A stretch of DNA of 62,688 bases from Mesotoga sp. UBA6090 (GCF_002435945.1 NZ_DIXC01000029.1:1-62688); one strand, 5' to 3'; positions 26,658 through 36,845 are shown, numbered from the stretch's first letter. A program made the numbers and translations. Notes: generated by a model not told the origin, from the sequence alone.

Positions 26658-27881
26658 ATGGGGGACAATTTAAGAAGAGTCTCAAGAGGTTCGCTGGATG
26701 TCAGAATACTGCGTGATGCCGAATTCGATTTTCAACTTTACAGGTCTCTCGGTGCGGTTTCCTATGAAGGGGGAACGGTCGGGGAGATCCTCTCTCTTGT
26801 ACCACATATAAATTGCGATGATCCAGACTCATGGGTGAAGTCATTCAAAGAGCTCGCGACGAAGCTGAAGAATCACGCCCTCATAGTTCTTCAGAAAGGC
26901 AGTAGCGAGAGCGCGAGACAGGAATTCTTGAGGGCGGCAAGCTATTTCAGAGCTGCCGAGTACTTTGGCGACCCCAGAGACTCGAAGACAAGATACCTTG
27001 GAATGGAAAGTAGGGATTGCTTTGTATATGCTTTCAGAACTACTGATATTCAGTTTGAAGCGGAGAGGATACCATACGGCGAGGATTTCATTCCGGCATA
27101 CTGGATTGCTCCAACAACCGGCGGCAAGAAGAAGACAGTAATGATGATGAGTGGCTTTGACGGGACATCGGAAGAGATGTATTTCCAGGCAGGCTCGGCC
27201 GCTTTGCAGAGAGGTTACGCGGTTGTTCTCTTCGATGGTCCCGGTCAGGTGGGAATGAGAAGGTTCTCGCCCGAGACTCCTTTGCGCCCGGATTACGAAG
27301 TCCCGATCTCCAAAGTCGTCGATTATGCCTTGTCGAAGGAGGATGTCGATCCCTCAAAACTCGCACTTTACGGTATAAGCCTCGGAGGATATTTCTCGCT
27401 TAGGGCTGCTGCTAACGATTCCAGAATAAGAGCGCTGATTTCTAACTCACCTGTTACTGATATCTACAAATACATGTCTGCATTTGCCGGAGAAGCGATC
27501 AATTCTCCTGAAGACATAACACTGGAGACGGTCGACCTTGTGCCATCGGAGCATTTATCTAAGGCCCAAAAACTGCAGCTCATTAACATAATGCTTAAAT
27601 ACGGAAGGCATTCAATGTTCAAGGCTTTCGAGAGAATGAAGGACTTTGTGGTCGGTGACAGTATAAAAAGTATCCAGATTCCTTTCCTTGCAATGGTTAG
27701 TGAGGGAGAAGGAGAAGAGGCGCTTTCCCAGGCTAGGGAAGCCTCAGATAACGTTTCGGGAAAGGCAATGATGAGGATCTTCACGAAACAGGAAGGCGCA
27801 GATTCCCATTGTCAGGTTACAAATCTTCCTTTGTCCAATTCAGTTCTTCTTGACTGGTTGGATGAGGTCTTCGGAGCGTAG
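26658..27881 (+). CDS. Alpha/beta hydrolase
   Basis: Hydrolase of 407 residues. An all-alpha N-terminal region (about 1-120) precedes the alpha/beta core with DGPGQVGMRR and the nucleophile elbow YGISLGGY (Ser about 241). A late Asp is in the core (about 365) and a terminal His lies in GADSHCQVTN, completing a plausible triad. The layout resembles the FrsA / 2,6-dihydroxypseudooxynicotine hydrolase group, which cleaves C-C or ester bonds; the substrate is unknown. GGAGGTGCG precedes ATG 26658. The stop is 2 nt before the racemase start, so the two form an operon. Confidence 0.85.
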   Translation: MGDNLRRVSRGSLDVRILRDAEFDFQLYRSLGAVSYEGGTVGEILSLVPHINCDDPDSWVKSFKELATKLKNHALIVLQKGSSESARQEFLRAASYFRAAEYFGDPRDSKTRYLGMESRDCFVYAFRTTDIQFEAERIPYGEDFIPAYWIAPTTGGKKKTVMMMSGFDGTSEEMYFQAGSAALQRGYAVVLFDGPGQVGMRRFSPETPLRPDYEVPISKVVDYALSKEDVDPSKLALYGISLGGYFSLRAAANDSRIRALISNSPVTDIYKYMSAFAGEAINSPEDITLETVDLVPSEHLSKAQKLQLINIMLKYGRHSMFKAFERMKDFVVGDSIKSIQIPFLAMVSEGEGEEALSQAREASDNVSGKAMMRIFTKQEGADSHCQVTNLPLSNSVLLDWLDEVFGA

Positions 27882-27883
27882 AA

Positions 27884-28573
27884 ATGAAGCGTATAGGTTT
27901 ACTTGGGGGAATGAGCTGGGAATCGTCGCTAGAGTACTACAGATTGCTCAATGAAATGGTTAAGAACAGGCTTGGGGGATTGCATTCTGCAGAATGCATA
28001 ATGGCTTCCGTTGATTTCGGCCCCGTTTCTGAGATGATGAAGAGTAATGACTGGAAGGGTATAGAGAGAGTCTTGACTGCCGCAGCCAATGATCTGAAGA
28101 GAGCAGGTGCAGACTTTCTGATCATATGTACCAACACAATGCATCTCCTGGCTAGAGAAATCGAAGGAGCATCAGGGCTTGAAGTCCTTGAAATCGGTAA
28201 GGCAGTCGGAAAAGAGATTGAGAGAAAAGGACTCAAAACCGTTGGGCTCCTCGGCACAAGATTCACCATGGAAAGATCTTACTACAGAGATACATTGGCG
28301 GGATTTGGAATAAATGAAATCGTTCCCTCAGAAGAAGAAATGGTAGTAGTAGATAGGATTATCTTCGAGGAGCTGTGCAAAGGAATCTTCAGAGAAGAGT
28401 CAAAGTCGGCTTATAAGAGGGTAATCAATGAGCTGCAGCTTAATGGAGCAGAGGGAGTGATCCTTGGTTGCACCGAAATACCTCTCTTGATAAAAGAGTC
28501 CGATGTGGACATTCCCGTTTTCGATACGACTGCAATTCACGCGCGGGCGGCCGTCGATCATGCTCTTGCGTGA
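27884..28573 (+). CDS. Aspartate/glutamate racemase family protein
   Basis: Cytosolic enzyme of 229 residues with both catalytic Cys motifs of the cofactor-independent racemases: CTNTMH (first Cys about 85) and GCTEIPLL (second Cys about 196). The N-terminus (RIGLLGGMSWESSLEYY) is typical of aspartate racemases. It interconverts L- and D-forms of an acidic amino acid, most likely aspartate; YgeA-type members accept others. It begins 2 nt after the hydrolase stop and is probably cotranscribed with it. Confidence 0.9.
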   Translation: MKRIGLLGGMSWESSLEYYRLLNEMVKNRLGGLHSAECIMASVDFGPVSEMMKSNDWKGIERVLTAAANDLKRAGADFLIICTNTMHLLAREIEGASGLEVLEIGKAVGKEIERKGLKTVGLLGTRFTMERSYYRDTLAGFGINEIVPSEEEMVVVDRIIFEELCKGIFREESKSAYKRVINELQLNGAEGVILGCTEIPLLIKESDVDIPVFDTTAIHARAAVDHALA

Positions 28574-28808
28574 TTCGAGACCGCGAGTAGTAGATCGTTC
28601 ACAGTTACGCATGCAGCAAGAGGTCGCTTCATTGAACAAGCGAGGCTGTTTCTAACCGATTAGTTCAACCTGATGTTAGATTCCAGATTATTCTTGAATG
28701 GATCTCGACAGGGTAAAGTGATAATTTAGCTGATACTGTCATTCACGATGATCAGTTGCTATTCCAAATAGCTAACGATCGCTCACATCCCGGAAGGAGG
28801 ATTTAAGT

Positions 28809-30356
28809 ATGAAAAAACTTTTGTTAGTGCTTCTGTCATTACTGCTGTTATCAGTAGTCTCTTTTTCTAGCGTTTACAATAGTGCGTCCAACGGTGACCT
28901 GCGAGGTGTACAGGAAGCTGTCAATAATGGTGGTAATATTAACGAGCGTGGTTATGCAAACAAAACACCCTTGATGGTCGCAGCGGATTACGGCCACTCG
29001 GAAATAGCAACCTACCTTATTGAATCTGGGGCAGACATTTCAACTGTTGACGACAACGCTTATACTGCTCTTCATTACGCGGCGAGAAAGGGTCTCCTCG
29101 ATGTTGTGAAGATGCTCCTTGAAAGAGGAGCGGACATAAACGCTCATCCGGCCAGTTCAATGTTTTATGAAGGCTATACACCTTTGATCCTCGCCTGTGA
29201 CAACTCCAAGAATGACGCTACTCTGGAAGTCGTTAAGTATCTTGTGGGAAAGGGTGCCGATCTAGAGAGAGTTGAATATGCTTTCCGCTCACCTTTGATT
29301 GCCTCGATATTTTCGAAGGGGACAAACACCGTAAAATTCCTGCTCGAAAACGGAGCCGATCCAAATCGACCGGCCAAAGACGGCAGAACTCCTCTCTATT
29401 TAGCTATATCGGAAGGCCTTCCAATTGAGGGTATAGAAGCTCTTCTAGAACATGGGGCAGATGTATCTGTCGGGAACGAATACTATACGCCGCTTCAACT
29501 GGCAGTGTCAAAATCGAAAAACGATGTCGCTAGAAAGCTCATTGAGTTTGGAGCGGACTACTCGGCTGTCGATGACGACGGAAACACTCTCCTCCATCGT
29601 GCTGCCAGGAAAGGCTCTACAAAAAACATTGAAATGTTTGTCGAGCTTGGGATTGATATAAACGCGAGAAACAACGAAGGAAAGACACCTCTCCACATCG
29701 CTGCCGAAGATGAATACTTCAATAACGTCAAACTGTTGATCTCTCTTGGAGCAGACATCCTGGCAAGGGACAACAACAACTATTTGCCCTTCCATCTGCA
29801 TCTTGCCGTTTATAAAGAAGATGTAGAAGTCATAGAGCAGTTGCTCTCGGCAGGAATCAGCGTAGACAACAACGAAGTCGAAGCCGGTATCTCTCCACTT
29901 CATATCGCCGCGGCATACGGAAAAATCGACATGGCGAAGCTTCTGATCCAGAAAGGTGCAGACGTGTCGATTAGAGCAAAGGATGGTTTGCAGCCAATCC
30001 ATGCGGCGGTAGGTAGTTATGGGAGTCTGGAGATGATTGATTACTTGCTGGAAAGTGGAGCAAGTATTGACGCCGAAGATCACGGGGGCAGAACCCCAAT
30101 CTTCTATGCGGTAATGGACTACAACATGGAGTCGATCTCCCATCTCGCAGAGAAGGGGGCAAACGTAAATCATCAGGACAATACTGGTATGACACCCGCG
30201 CACTATGCAGTTCAGGACAAATGGGACGCAATCGAAATGTTGACGATTTTGAGCGATTTCAGCCTGGTAGCAAATGTCAAGGACGACTCGGGAATGACTC
30301 CCGAAGATTACGCGGCTTCTGAAGAAATAAAAGAGTTCTTGAAGACTCTTTACTGA
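28809..30356 (+). CDS. Exported ankyrin-repeat protein
   Basis: Protein of 515 residues. A signal peptide (MKKLLLVLLSLLLLSVVSFSS) precedes about 14 ankyrin repeats that fill the rest, each about 33-36 residues with GxTPLHxAA and LLExGADIN cores. No other domain is present. It is probably periplasmic and mediates protein-protein contacts; the partner is unknown. GGAAGGAGG lies just upstream of ATG 28809. It has about 235 bp before it and a strong terminator after it, so it is a single-gene unit. Confidence 0.93.
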   Translation: MKKLLLVLLSLLLLSVVSFSSVYNSASNGDLRGVQEAVNNGGNINERGYANKTPLMVAADYGHSEIATYLIESGADISTVDDNAYTALHYAARKGLLDVVKMLLERGADINAHPASSMFYEGYTPLILACDNSKNDATLEVVKYLVGKGADLERVEYAFRSPLIASIFSKGTNTVKFLLENGADPNRPAKDGRTPLYLAISEGLPIEGIEALLEHGADVSVGNEYYTPLQLAVSKSKNDVARKLIEFGADYSAVDDDGNTLLHRAARKGSTKNIEMFVELGIDINARNNEGKTPLHIAAEDEYFNNVKLLISLGADILARDNNNYLPFHLHLAVYKEDVEVIEQLLSAGISVDNNEVEAGISPLHIAAAYGKIDMAKLLIQKGADVSIRAKDGLQPIHAAVGSYGSLEMIDYLLESGASIDAEDHGGRTPIFYAVMDYNMESISHLAEKGANVNHQDNTGMTPAHYAVQDKWDAIEMLTILSDFSLVANVKDDSGMTPEDYAASEEIKEFLKTLY

Positions 30357-30387
30357 AGATTCAGATAGGCTTTTCGCAGTGTCCCAC

Positions 30388-30424
30388 AAACATGGCCTCT
30401 GCGTTTGCGGAGACCATGTTTTTT
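30388..30424 (+). terminator. Rho-independent terminator after the ankyrin gene
   Basis: The stem AACATGG/CCATGTT is extended by CTCTGC/GCGGAG around a small loop (30389-30420) and runs into TTTTTT. It lies 30 bp after the ankyrin stop codon. Confidence 0.88.
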
Positions 30425-30460
30425 GATTGCCTGAGAAGGGACCCGGAGAAAGTTATGAAC

Positions 30461-30907
30461 TTACTTTGCCTTTTTCGCATTAGTGGCTGCTCTCTCAAGA
30501 AGGGATAGCAGTTGCTGTTTTTCGTCGTCTGAAAAGCCTTCCGTTAGTATCTCTTCAAAATCCACGCCAGGTTTTCGGAGTTCCTGTCCGATCTTCTTCC
30601 CGTTATCGGTAAGAAAAAGCCTGTAAATCCGGGTGTCCAAAGAATCGATGTCTCTCTTAACGTAACCCGCTTCAGTCAGTTTGCTCATAGCCTTTGCGGT
30701 TGTGGCCTTGTCAACGCTCAGAATATCGCTAAGCTCGTTCTGGCTGATTCCTTCTTTTGACATAAGAACTCTCAAAAAGAAGAAGTGCCCGCTTCCCAAT
30801 CCATATTTATGCATTTCCCTGCTGAAGTAGACGTTTGCACTGCGTGAAATGCAGTATATACAGCGACTTATGTACCCTTCCCCATTGAAGAATAGATCAT
30901 GAGACAT
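30461..30907 (-). CDS. MarR-family transcriptional regulator
   Basis: DNA-binding regulator of 148 residues with the winged helix-turn-helix: SQNELSDILSVDKATTAKAMSKLTEAGYVKR is the recognition region (about 55-85), followed by the wing (DTRIYRLFLTDNG). An N-terminal Cys pair in CIYCISR could sense redox or metal. ATG 30907 is chosen because GGGAGGA lies upstream; it overlaps the MATE stop by 11 bp. It is cotranscribed behind the MATE pump and probably represses it in response to a pump substrate. Confidence 0.9.
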   Translation of the reverse strand: MSHDLFFNGEGYISRCIYCISRSANVYFSREMHKYGLGSGHFFFLRVLMSKEGISQNELSDILSVDKATTAKAMSKLTEAGYVKRDIDSLDTRIYRLFLTDNGKKIGQELRKPGVDFEEILTEGFSDDEKQQLLSLLERAATNAKKAK

Positions 30908-32276
30908 CCGTTGTTCCTCCCTCAACATTGAGCTCGCCTGAACGGAATATCTTCAGTTCTCTAAGGTAGAAAACCAGCGAGATTGCGAAAGCAATCAAAT
31001 CGGCAAGAGGGAAGGATATCCAGATGCCATTAATCCCAAGGAAGCGCGGGATAACTAAAATCAGAGGGATAAGTATGATTATCTGTCTGAGGAGGGATAA
31101 GAAAAGTGCTGGTAAGGCCTTTCCGAGAGCCTGGAACATTCCGGATGCAATAACCTGAACTCCTATCGTGGGGGTGGCAAGGATAACTATTCTGAGTGCA
31201 AAAATGGTGGACTCAATAAGCTCTGTTTCATCGGTGAAAATTGATATGAGTTGTCTCGCAAACAGAAACATGACTATTGACGAGAAAAGAGCAATCATAG
31301 TAGTAACTGCAGATGCAAGTTTGACGGACTCTCTTGCCCGTCTCATTTTTCTGGCGCCATAGTTGTATCCGACAATTGGAAGAAATCCCTGGTTTACGCC
31401 GAACATGGGCATGATAAAAACCATCAAAAGTCGGTTGATCACTCCATACACTGCAACGGCAATGTCTCCTCCGTAGAAAACCAGCGAATTGTTGAGAACC
31501 ACGGCCAGAAGGCTGCCGGCTACCTGTCTTGAAAAGGCGGAGAGTCCTACCGAGACAGTCTCCCTCATGATTCTCCATTCGGGGATCAGCGATCTTAAAG
31601 AGATTCTCAGTAGGCTTTTCCCACTTAAGAAGTAGAAGAGAACATAAATTGAAGTGGCAGCTTGAGACAGAACGGTTGCCAGCGCCGCACCCCAAATCCC
31701 CATATTTAGAGAGAATATGAAAATCGGGTCAAGAATAATATTAAGAACGGCAGAGATCAACATTGCGGCCATTGCTATTTTCGGTTTTCCTTCGGCCCTC
31801 ACCACATGATTCATAGCCATGCCGAAAGAAAAGAAAGCGCTTCCAAGAAGTATTATACTCAGGTATTCTCTTGCATACGGAATGATGGCTTCACTGGCGC
31901 CGAGCACTATAAGCAGCTGATCTAAAAAGAACTGTCCTAGGAGAGTCATTACCAATCCGAAGGCGACCGAGAAAACCATTACGTTTCCGGCGGCTCGTCT
32001 CGCCTTTTCGTGGTCCCTTTCACCTAGTGCCCTCGATATCACTGAAGCGCCACCGATTCCGAACATTTGAGCGAATGCCATAACGAATATTTGAACAGGC
32101 AAGGAGATCGAGATGCCTGCGATTCCCATCGATCCGACACCTCTTCCAACAAAGATTGTGTCAACAAAGTTATACATAGCCTGTACAAGCATCCCGATAG
32201 TAGCAGGTAAAGAGAGACTAAGAAGCAGCCTCCCAATCTCTTCTTCACCGAGCATCTTATGTATGTCTTTTACCAT
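30897..32276 (-). CDS. MATE-family efflux transporter
   Basis: Membrane transporter of 459 residues with 12 helices in two related halves. The first helix region has the MATE pattern (LLSLSLPATIGMLVQAMYN, then VDTIFVGRGVG) and the second half has the matching VNQGFLPIVGYNYGA. MATE pumps expel drugs or metabolites in exchange for Na+ or H+. GAGGTGAG precedes ATG 32276. It is the first gene of an operon with the MarR regulator, whose start it overlaps. Confidence 0.93.
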   Translation of the reverse strand: MVKDIHKMLGEEEIGRLLLSLSLPATIGMLVQAMYNFVDTIFVGRGVGSMGIAGISISLPVQIFVMAFAQMFGIGGASVISRALGERDHEKARRAAGNVMVFSVAFGLVMTLLGQFFLDQLLIVLGASEAIIPYAREYLSIILLGSAFFSFGMAMNHVVRAEGKPKIAMAAMLISAVLNIILDPIFIFSLNMGIWGAALATVLSQAATSIYVLFYFLSGKSLLRISLRSLIPEWRIMRETVSVGLSAFSRQVAGSLLAVVLNNSLVFYGGDIAVAVYGVINRLLMVFIMPMFGVNQGFLPIVGYNYGARKMRRARESVKLASAVTTMIALFSSIVMFLFARQLISIFTDETELIESTIFALRIVILATPTIGVQVIASGMFQALGKALPALFLSLLRQIIILIPLILVIPRFLGINGIWISFPLADLIAFAISLVFYLRELKIFRSGELNVEGGTTDVS

Positions 32277-33110
32277 AACTCACCTCACAGATGGTTGCAC
32301 ATTCAACTATTATAGTCCGAAATAGTATCAAATGTAGCGGCTCCGCCCAGCGAAGGTAGTGCCGATTTCAGAAGAAGAGAATTGATAGTCGTTGTCCGTC
32401 AGTGGTCCCACCGTCCCTTGAGAAGAACGGTTCTTCGTTCCGACGCTACGCGTCCAGGTTGTTCGTTCTTAGTCAAGCACACATCGTCAAGAACTTGTTT
32501 CAGCATCCCGGCAGGCTTGCCGAAAACATCACATCCCGTGACAGCGTCCTGTAATTCTTAAGAACACAACAACCCGTCTGAACTTGATTCAGAATCTCGG
32601 TGCTCTCTTCTTGAATGTCAGTAACGAGCTTACTTAATAGCCCTTAAGAAAAAGGTTTTCTTTCTTCTTCTCTCAACTTGCATCTAGGAACTTGCAACCG
32701 TTCTTTTCTGAGAACGGAGAACCATTCAACGGTGATCCGGTTTCACTAGCTCTTTCCAACCCCCAACCCGCTACCCCCGGCCACGTCTTCAAGAGTGCAG
32801 ATCCCGGATCAAGTCCGGGATGACAACGTGAGCGACACGCGAGAAGGCGAGACTGGTATTACAGCCTTTGCTGATTACGAGAGTGAGATAATTCGTCATG
32901 AACTTGTTTCAGCATCTAGGTCTAGCATTCTGGTTTTGGTTCTTATTCTTGCAACTTGGAACTTGCATCTTGCAACTAATTTTCTGCTCTTCCAACCTCT
33001 GACGACTAACCTCTAACCTCGCTTTCTCTTAACGGTCGGATGCTTGTCTACTGCTATCATCTGATGTATTCTTCTTCCATGGGGATTGAAGCAGAATCGG
33101 CAGGTGAATT
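32277..33110. repeat. Gene-free region with degenerate dispersed repeats
   Basis: About 830 bp with no coding pattern. GAACTTGTTTCAGCATC occurs at 32491 and again at 32900, and a weaker AACTTGATTCAGAATC at 32581. A perfect hairpin TCCCGGA-tcaag-TCCGGGA lies at 32802-32820. Low-complexity stretches of CTTGCAACTTGGAACTTGC and CCAACCTCTGACGACTAACC type follow near 32950-33015. Similar hairpin repeats are widespread in bacterial genomes, so I read this as an accumulation of decayed repeat copies. Confidence 0.55.
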
Positions 33111-34013
33111 ATGAACCGGAGTAGAGAAAAGTCTTCTAAAACAAAGTCTGTGATCTTATTGATTCTTACCGGTCTTCTTTGGAGCACCGGAGGTCTCTTG
33201 ATCAAGAACGTCGACTCAAACCCTCTTGCGATATCGGGGATCAGGAGCATGATTGCATCCCTGGTAATACTCGTTGCTCTTGGAAGACCGAAATTCACAT
33301 GGTCCCTGCCACAGATAGCCTCTGCTCTCTCTTATTCGGCCACGGTGATTCTCTTTGTTTCGGCAAACAAAATGACAACGGCTGCAAATGCTATTCTGCT
33401 TCAATCGACTGCGCCTATATATGTTGCTCTGTTGAGCGCATGGATATTGAAGGAGAGGGCGAAGCTCCTCGACTGGGTCACCATTATTGCGGTCTTTGGC
33501 GGTATGGCCCTCTTCTTCTTTGAAAGCCTGGACAGCAGGGGAATGACGGGAAATATTCTGGCGGTTGCCAGTGGAGTTACCTTTGCTCTTTTCAACATCT
33601 TCATGAGACTCCAGAAGGATGGTTCGCCGATGGAGTCAGTACTTCTGGGGAACACACTGACGGCTGCGATCGGAGTGCCTTTCATTGTGGGATCTCTACC
33701 GAGTCCTTCCGGATGGATCAGCCTCTTTATTTTGGGCGTGGCACAACTGGGATTATCGTATGTTTTCTACTCTGAGGCAATCAAACATTCCACAGCCCTC
33801 GAGGCCATTTTGATTCTCATGATTGAGCCCATTCTCAGTCCCGTTTGGGTCTTTTTGTTCATGGGAGAGATTCCCGGTAAGCTTCCCATGATTGGAGGAG
33901 CCGTAGTCATAGGTGCCATTACGATTAGGTTTGTTCTTAGAAATCTCGCCGGCAGACCGATTTTCCTTAAATATGGAGTTCCCAGGAGATCCAGAAGGAG
34001 AAATTCCACCTAA
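33111..34013 (+). CDS. EamA/DMT-superfamily transporter
   Basis: Membrane protein of 300 residues with ten helices in two EamA halves. The first opens with ILTGLLWSTGGLLIKN and each half ends in the expected helix (ALFFFES and AIKHSTALEAILILMIEPILSP). Members export metabolites such as amino acids or purines. ATG 33111 follows CAGGTGAA. A basic tail (RRSRRRN) ends the protein in the cytoplasm. It follows the repeat region and appears to be transcribed alone. Confidence 0.9.
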   Translation: MNRSREKSSKTKSVILLILTGLLWSTGGLLIKNVDSNPLAISGIRSMIASLVILVALGRPKFTWSLPQIASALSYSATVILFVSANKMTTAANAILLQSTAPIYVALLSAWILKERAKLLDWVTIIAVFGGMALFFFESLDSRGMTGNILAVASGVTFALFNIFMRLQKDGSPMESVLLGNTLTAAIGVPFIVGSLPSPSGWISLFILGVAQLGLSYVFYSEAIKHSTALEAILILMIEPILSPVWVFLFMGEIPGKLPMIGGAVVIGAITIRFVLRNLAGRPIFLKYGVPRRSRRRNST

Positions 34014-34099
34014 CCTTAGATTTCATTTCCTTTGTTAAGACCTCAATCTCGAAAATGTTGTAGAATTGTAAGAATACCTAACAAGATTGGAGGTGCATC

Positions 34100-35485
34100 A
34101 TGCATTCAGATGAAGCATACTCCGCAGTTATCAACAAGATACTGTCTGGCGGAGCGGATTTTGCAGAGATCTTTTTGGAAGAGAGATATACGGGAAGTAT
34201 AAACATGGTTCAAGGTGAAGTAGAAGGGAGCGTGTCGGGGAAATTATTCGGAGCTGGATTACGTGCCTTTAAAGGTACTAGAAGCATCTATGCTTACACA
34301 AACGAACTTTCGCTCGATGGTCTCATGAAAGTTGCAGAAAGGCTGAGGGCCGTTATAAGTCAGGATAGGGTCGCGGATTCAGTTATTGATTTTAGAAATG
34401 AAGAGTTTGTTGACGTCTGTCCAGTTCTCTTTTCACCGAATAATGTACCGAAGAAAGAGAAGGTAAGAGTTATGCAACTTGCCCATGAAGGAGCATCGAC
34501 CTTCGCTTCGACAATATCTCAGGTTGTCGTGAATTTCGTTGAATACGATCAGAACGTCTGGATCTACAATTCCGAAGGCGTGAAGGCTCATGATCGCCGC
34601 GTAAGGACGAGACTGGCGATATCCGCTGTCGCCACAAAAGACGGACAAATGGAAAGTGGTTTCTACGGACCGGGAGCAGCAATGGGCTTTGAGTTCTTTA
34701 ATATGGTCGATCCCAGAGCCGCCGGAGAAAGGGCCGCAAGAATCGCAGACAGAATGGTAAGGGCGGAGTTTGCTCCTGCTGGACGAATGCCTGTGATAAT
34801 CTCCAACGAGTTTGGAGGAGTAATATTCCACGAGGCCTGCGGCCATGCGCTCGAAGCTACGGGAGTAGCCAAAGGCGCATCTGTATTTGCCGGTAAGCTC
34901 GGTCAGAAGATAGCAAATGAATGTGTCTCGGCCGTAGATGATCCGACGATACATAATGCTTGGGGATCGGCAAATGTCGATGACGAAGGAACTCCGACCA
35001 GGAGAAATTTATTGATCGATAAAGGAGTTCTAAAAAGCTACATGATCGATCGCCTTGGTGGAATAAAGATGAAAATGAAACCTACTGGAAGCGCAAGAAG
35101 ACAGGATTACACGTTTGCGCCGACATCGAGAATGAGCAATACGTTCCTTCTTCCCGGAGAGTACTATCCCGAGGAGATAATAGCTGCCACAGACTACGGT
35201 CTCTACGCGAAGTCTCTCGGCGGGGGATCGGTTATGCCTTCCACGGGTGAATTTAACTTTGCGGTAAAGGAAGGATACATGATAGAGAAGGGAAGGATAA
35301 CCAGACCGGTAAGGGGTGCGACACTTATCGGAAAGGGCAATGAGGTCCTTACGAAGATTGATATGGTTGGCAACGATCTCGAACGGGGGCAGGGCATGTG
35401 CGGGTCGATCTCGGGTTCGATCCCGGCCGATGTGGGCCAGCCAACCGTAAGAGTGTCTGAACTGATTGTTGGGGGGCGAAATTGA
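34100..35485 (+). CDS. tldD: TldD metalloprotease subunit
   Basis: Subunit of 461 residues of the TldD/TldE heterodimeric protease. The zinc motif HEACGH (HExxxH) lies at about residues 249-254 and a C-terminal Cys (GMCGSISGSIP) is the usual third ligand region. TldD/TldE trims unfolded or leader peptides, as in microcin maturation. TGGAGGTGC precedes ATG 34100. The stop codon overlaps the tldE start, so the subunits are translated together. Confidence 0.95.
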   Translation: MHSDEAYSAVINKILSGGADFAEIFLEERYTGSINMVQGEVEGSVSGKLFGAGLRAFKGTRSIYAYTNELSLDGLMKVAERLRAVISQDRVADSVIDFRNEEFVDVCPVLFSPNNVPKKEKVRVMQLAHEGASTFASTISQVVVNFVEYDQNVWIYNSEGVKAHDRRVRTRLAISAVATKDGQMESGFYGPGAAMGFEFFNMVDPRAAGERAARIADRMVRAEFAPAGRMPVIISNEFGGVIFHEACGHALEATGVAKGASVFAGKLGQKIANECVSAVDDPTIHNAWGSANVDDEGTPTRRNLLIDKGVLKSYMIDRLGGIKMKMKPTGSARRQDYTFAPTSRMSNTFLLPGEYYPEEIIAATDYGLYAKSLGGGSVMPSTGEFNFAVKEGYMIEKGRITRPVRGATLIGKGNEVLTKIDMVGNDLERGQGMCGSISGSIPADVGQPTVRVSELIVGGRN

Positions 35486-36828
35486 TGGATTTCAATACCT
35501 TTGCCGACAAGGCTTTCAAAATCTCCAGAGAAAAGGGCTTTGATGAAGCCGAGGTCTATTACTCGAAAGGTGGAGAATTTCAGTTAAGCTCTCTGAACGG
35601 TGAAATCGATTCATACACGGATGCCAGTTCGATAGAGGTTTACTTCAGAGGCCTCAAGAACGGAAAGATCGGCACGGCATTTTCAGAGATTCTAAGCGAA
35701 GAGGCGGCGACACTGCTGGTCGAAGAGGCTTTTGAGAACTGCTCAATAGCGAGCGGAGAGGATGTCTATATCTTTCATGACGGAACTGGTGAGTACCGTG
35801 ACTTTGAAGGTTATTCAGGAGCCTTCCAGAAGAAGACCGTGAAGGAAAAGATCGATACCGTGGTGTCTCTGGAGAAGCTGGCTCTCGAATACGACAAAAG
35901 GATCGTGATGGTTCCGACATGCAGGACTGCCGATACCTGGTCGGAAGTAACCATAATCAATACACTTGGACTGAATAGGCGGTACAAGAGCGACGGCGGA
36001 TTTGCCGTTGTCGTGAGTCTTGCAGGCGATGAGAAATCCAAGAAGACGGGTTTCAGTTTCTCTCTTGTCAGAAGGCCTGAAGAGCTGGATGTGAAAGGAG
36101 TCGCTGAAGAGTCTTCAAAAAGAGCCATAGATCAACTCGGCGCCAGAAATGTGAAGAGTGGAAAGTACAGAGTTGTTTTCAGGAACGATGTTTTCGGGCA
36201 ACTTTTCGGAACTTTCACCTCTATGTACTCGGCGGACAACGTTCAAAGAGGCCTTTCCGTCTTGAAAGGAAAAATGGGGACCGTAATTGGATCAAGCAAG
36301 CTTACGGTGTACGATGATCCCTTCCTTCCCGAGAGTCCTTACAGTAAGCCATTTGACGACGAAGGAGTGCCGACGCGTAAAAAAGCGCTTGTTGAGAAAG
36401 GCGAGTTGAAGACTTTCCTGTATGACTTGAGAACGGCCGCGAAAGATGGTACGAAGTCCACGGGGAACTCCGTAAGGGGTACTTACAGATCAAAGCCTTC
36501 AATAGCCCCAGTGAACACTGTTGTTAGATCGGGAGACTTGAGTTTCGATGCACTCCTCGAAAGTATGGGCGAAGGCATTCTGGTCACTGATCTTACCGGC
36601 CTTCATTCCGGCACGAATCAGGTTTCGGGCGAATTTTCGCTTGGAGCGAGCGGCTTTTTCGTGAAGGACGGGAAGATAAGTAATCCCATAGAGCAATTTA
36701 CGATATCTTCGAACATATTGAAGGCCTATAGTGGCATTTTAGAAGTTGGCAGCGACTCGGTTTCATCTATCTATCGTGTGAGTTCTCCTTCGGTCTTAAT
36801 AGATGAGATCGATGTGGCTTCTGAATAA
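35485..36828 (+). CDS. tldE: TldE/PmbA protease subunit
   Basis: Partner of TldD, about 447 residues, without the HExxxH motif, as expected of TldE. The C-terminal region has GSVRGTYRSKPSIAP and GLHSGTNQVSGEFS, typical of PmbA. ATG 35485 overlaps the tldD TGA by one base; TTG 35482 is an alternative. The next gene, a zinc-ribbon protein, follows after 17 bp and is likely in the same operon. Confidence 0.94.
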   Translation: MDFNTFADKAFKISREKGFDEAEVYYSKGGEFQLSSLNGEIDSYTDASSIEVYFRGLKNGKIGTAFSEILSEEAATLLVEEAFENCSIASGEDVYIFHDGTGEYRDFEGYSGAFQKKTVKEKIDTVVSLEKLALEYDKRIVMVPTCRTADTWSEVTIINTLGLNRRYKSDGGFAVVVSLAGDEKSKKTGFSFSLVRRPEELDVKGVAEESSKRAIDQLGARNVKSGKYRVVFRNDVFGQLFGTFTSMYSADNVQRGLSVLKGKMGTVIGSSKLTVYDDPFLPESPYSKPFDDEGVPTRKKALVEKGELKTFLYDLRTAAKDGTKSTGNSVRGTYRSKPSIAPVNTVVRSGDLSFDALLESMGEGILVTDLTGLHSGTNQVSGEFSLGASGFFVKDGKISNPIEQFTISSNILKAYSGILEVGSDSVSSIYRVSSPSVLIDEIDVASE

Positions 36829-36845
36829 TTACGGAGGTGATTCTT

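Noticed and set aside
29508..30389. 293-codon minus-strand frame opposite the ankyrin gene
   Set aside because: It is antisense to clear ankyrin repeats and has no ribosome binding site or recognisable domain.
32277..33110. Possible CRISPR array in the repeat-rich region
   Set aside because: Repeat copies are only two or three, unevenly spaced and degenerate, and no cas gene is nearby.
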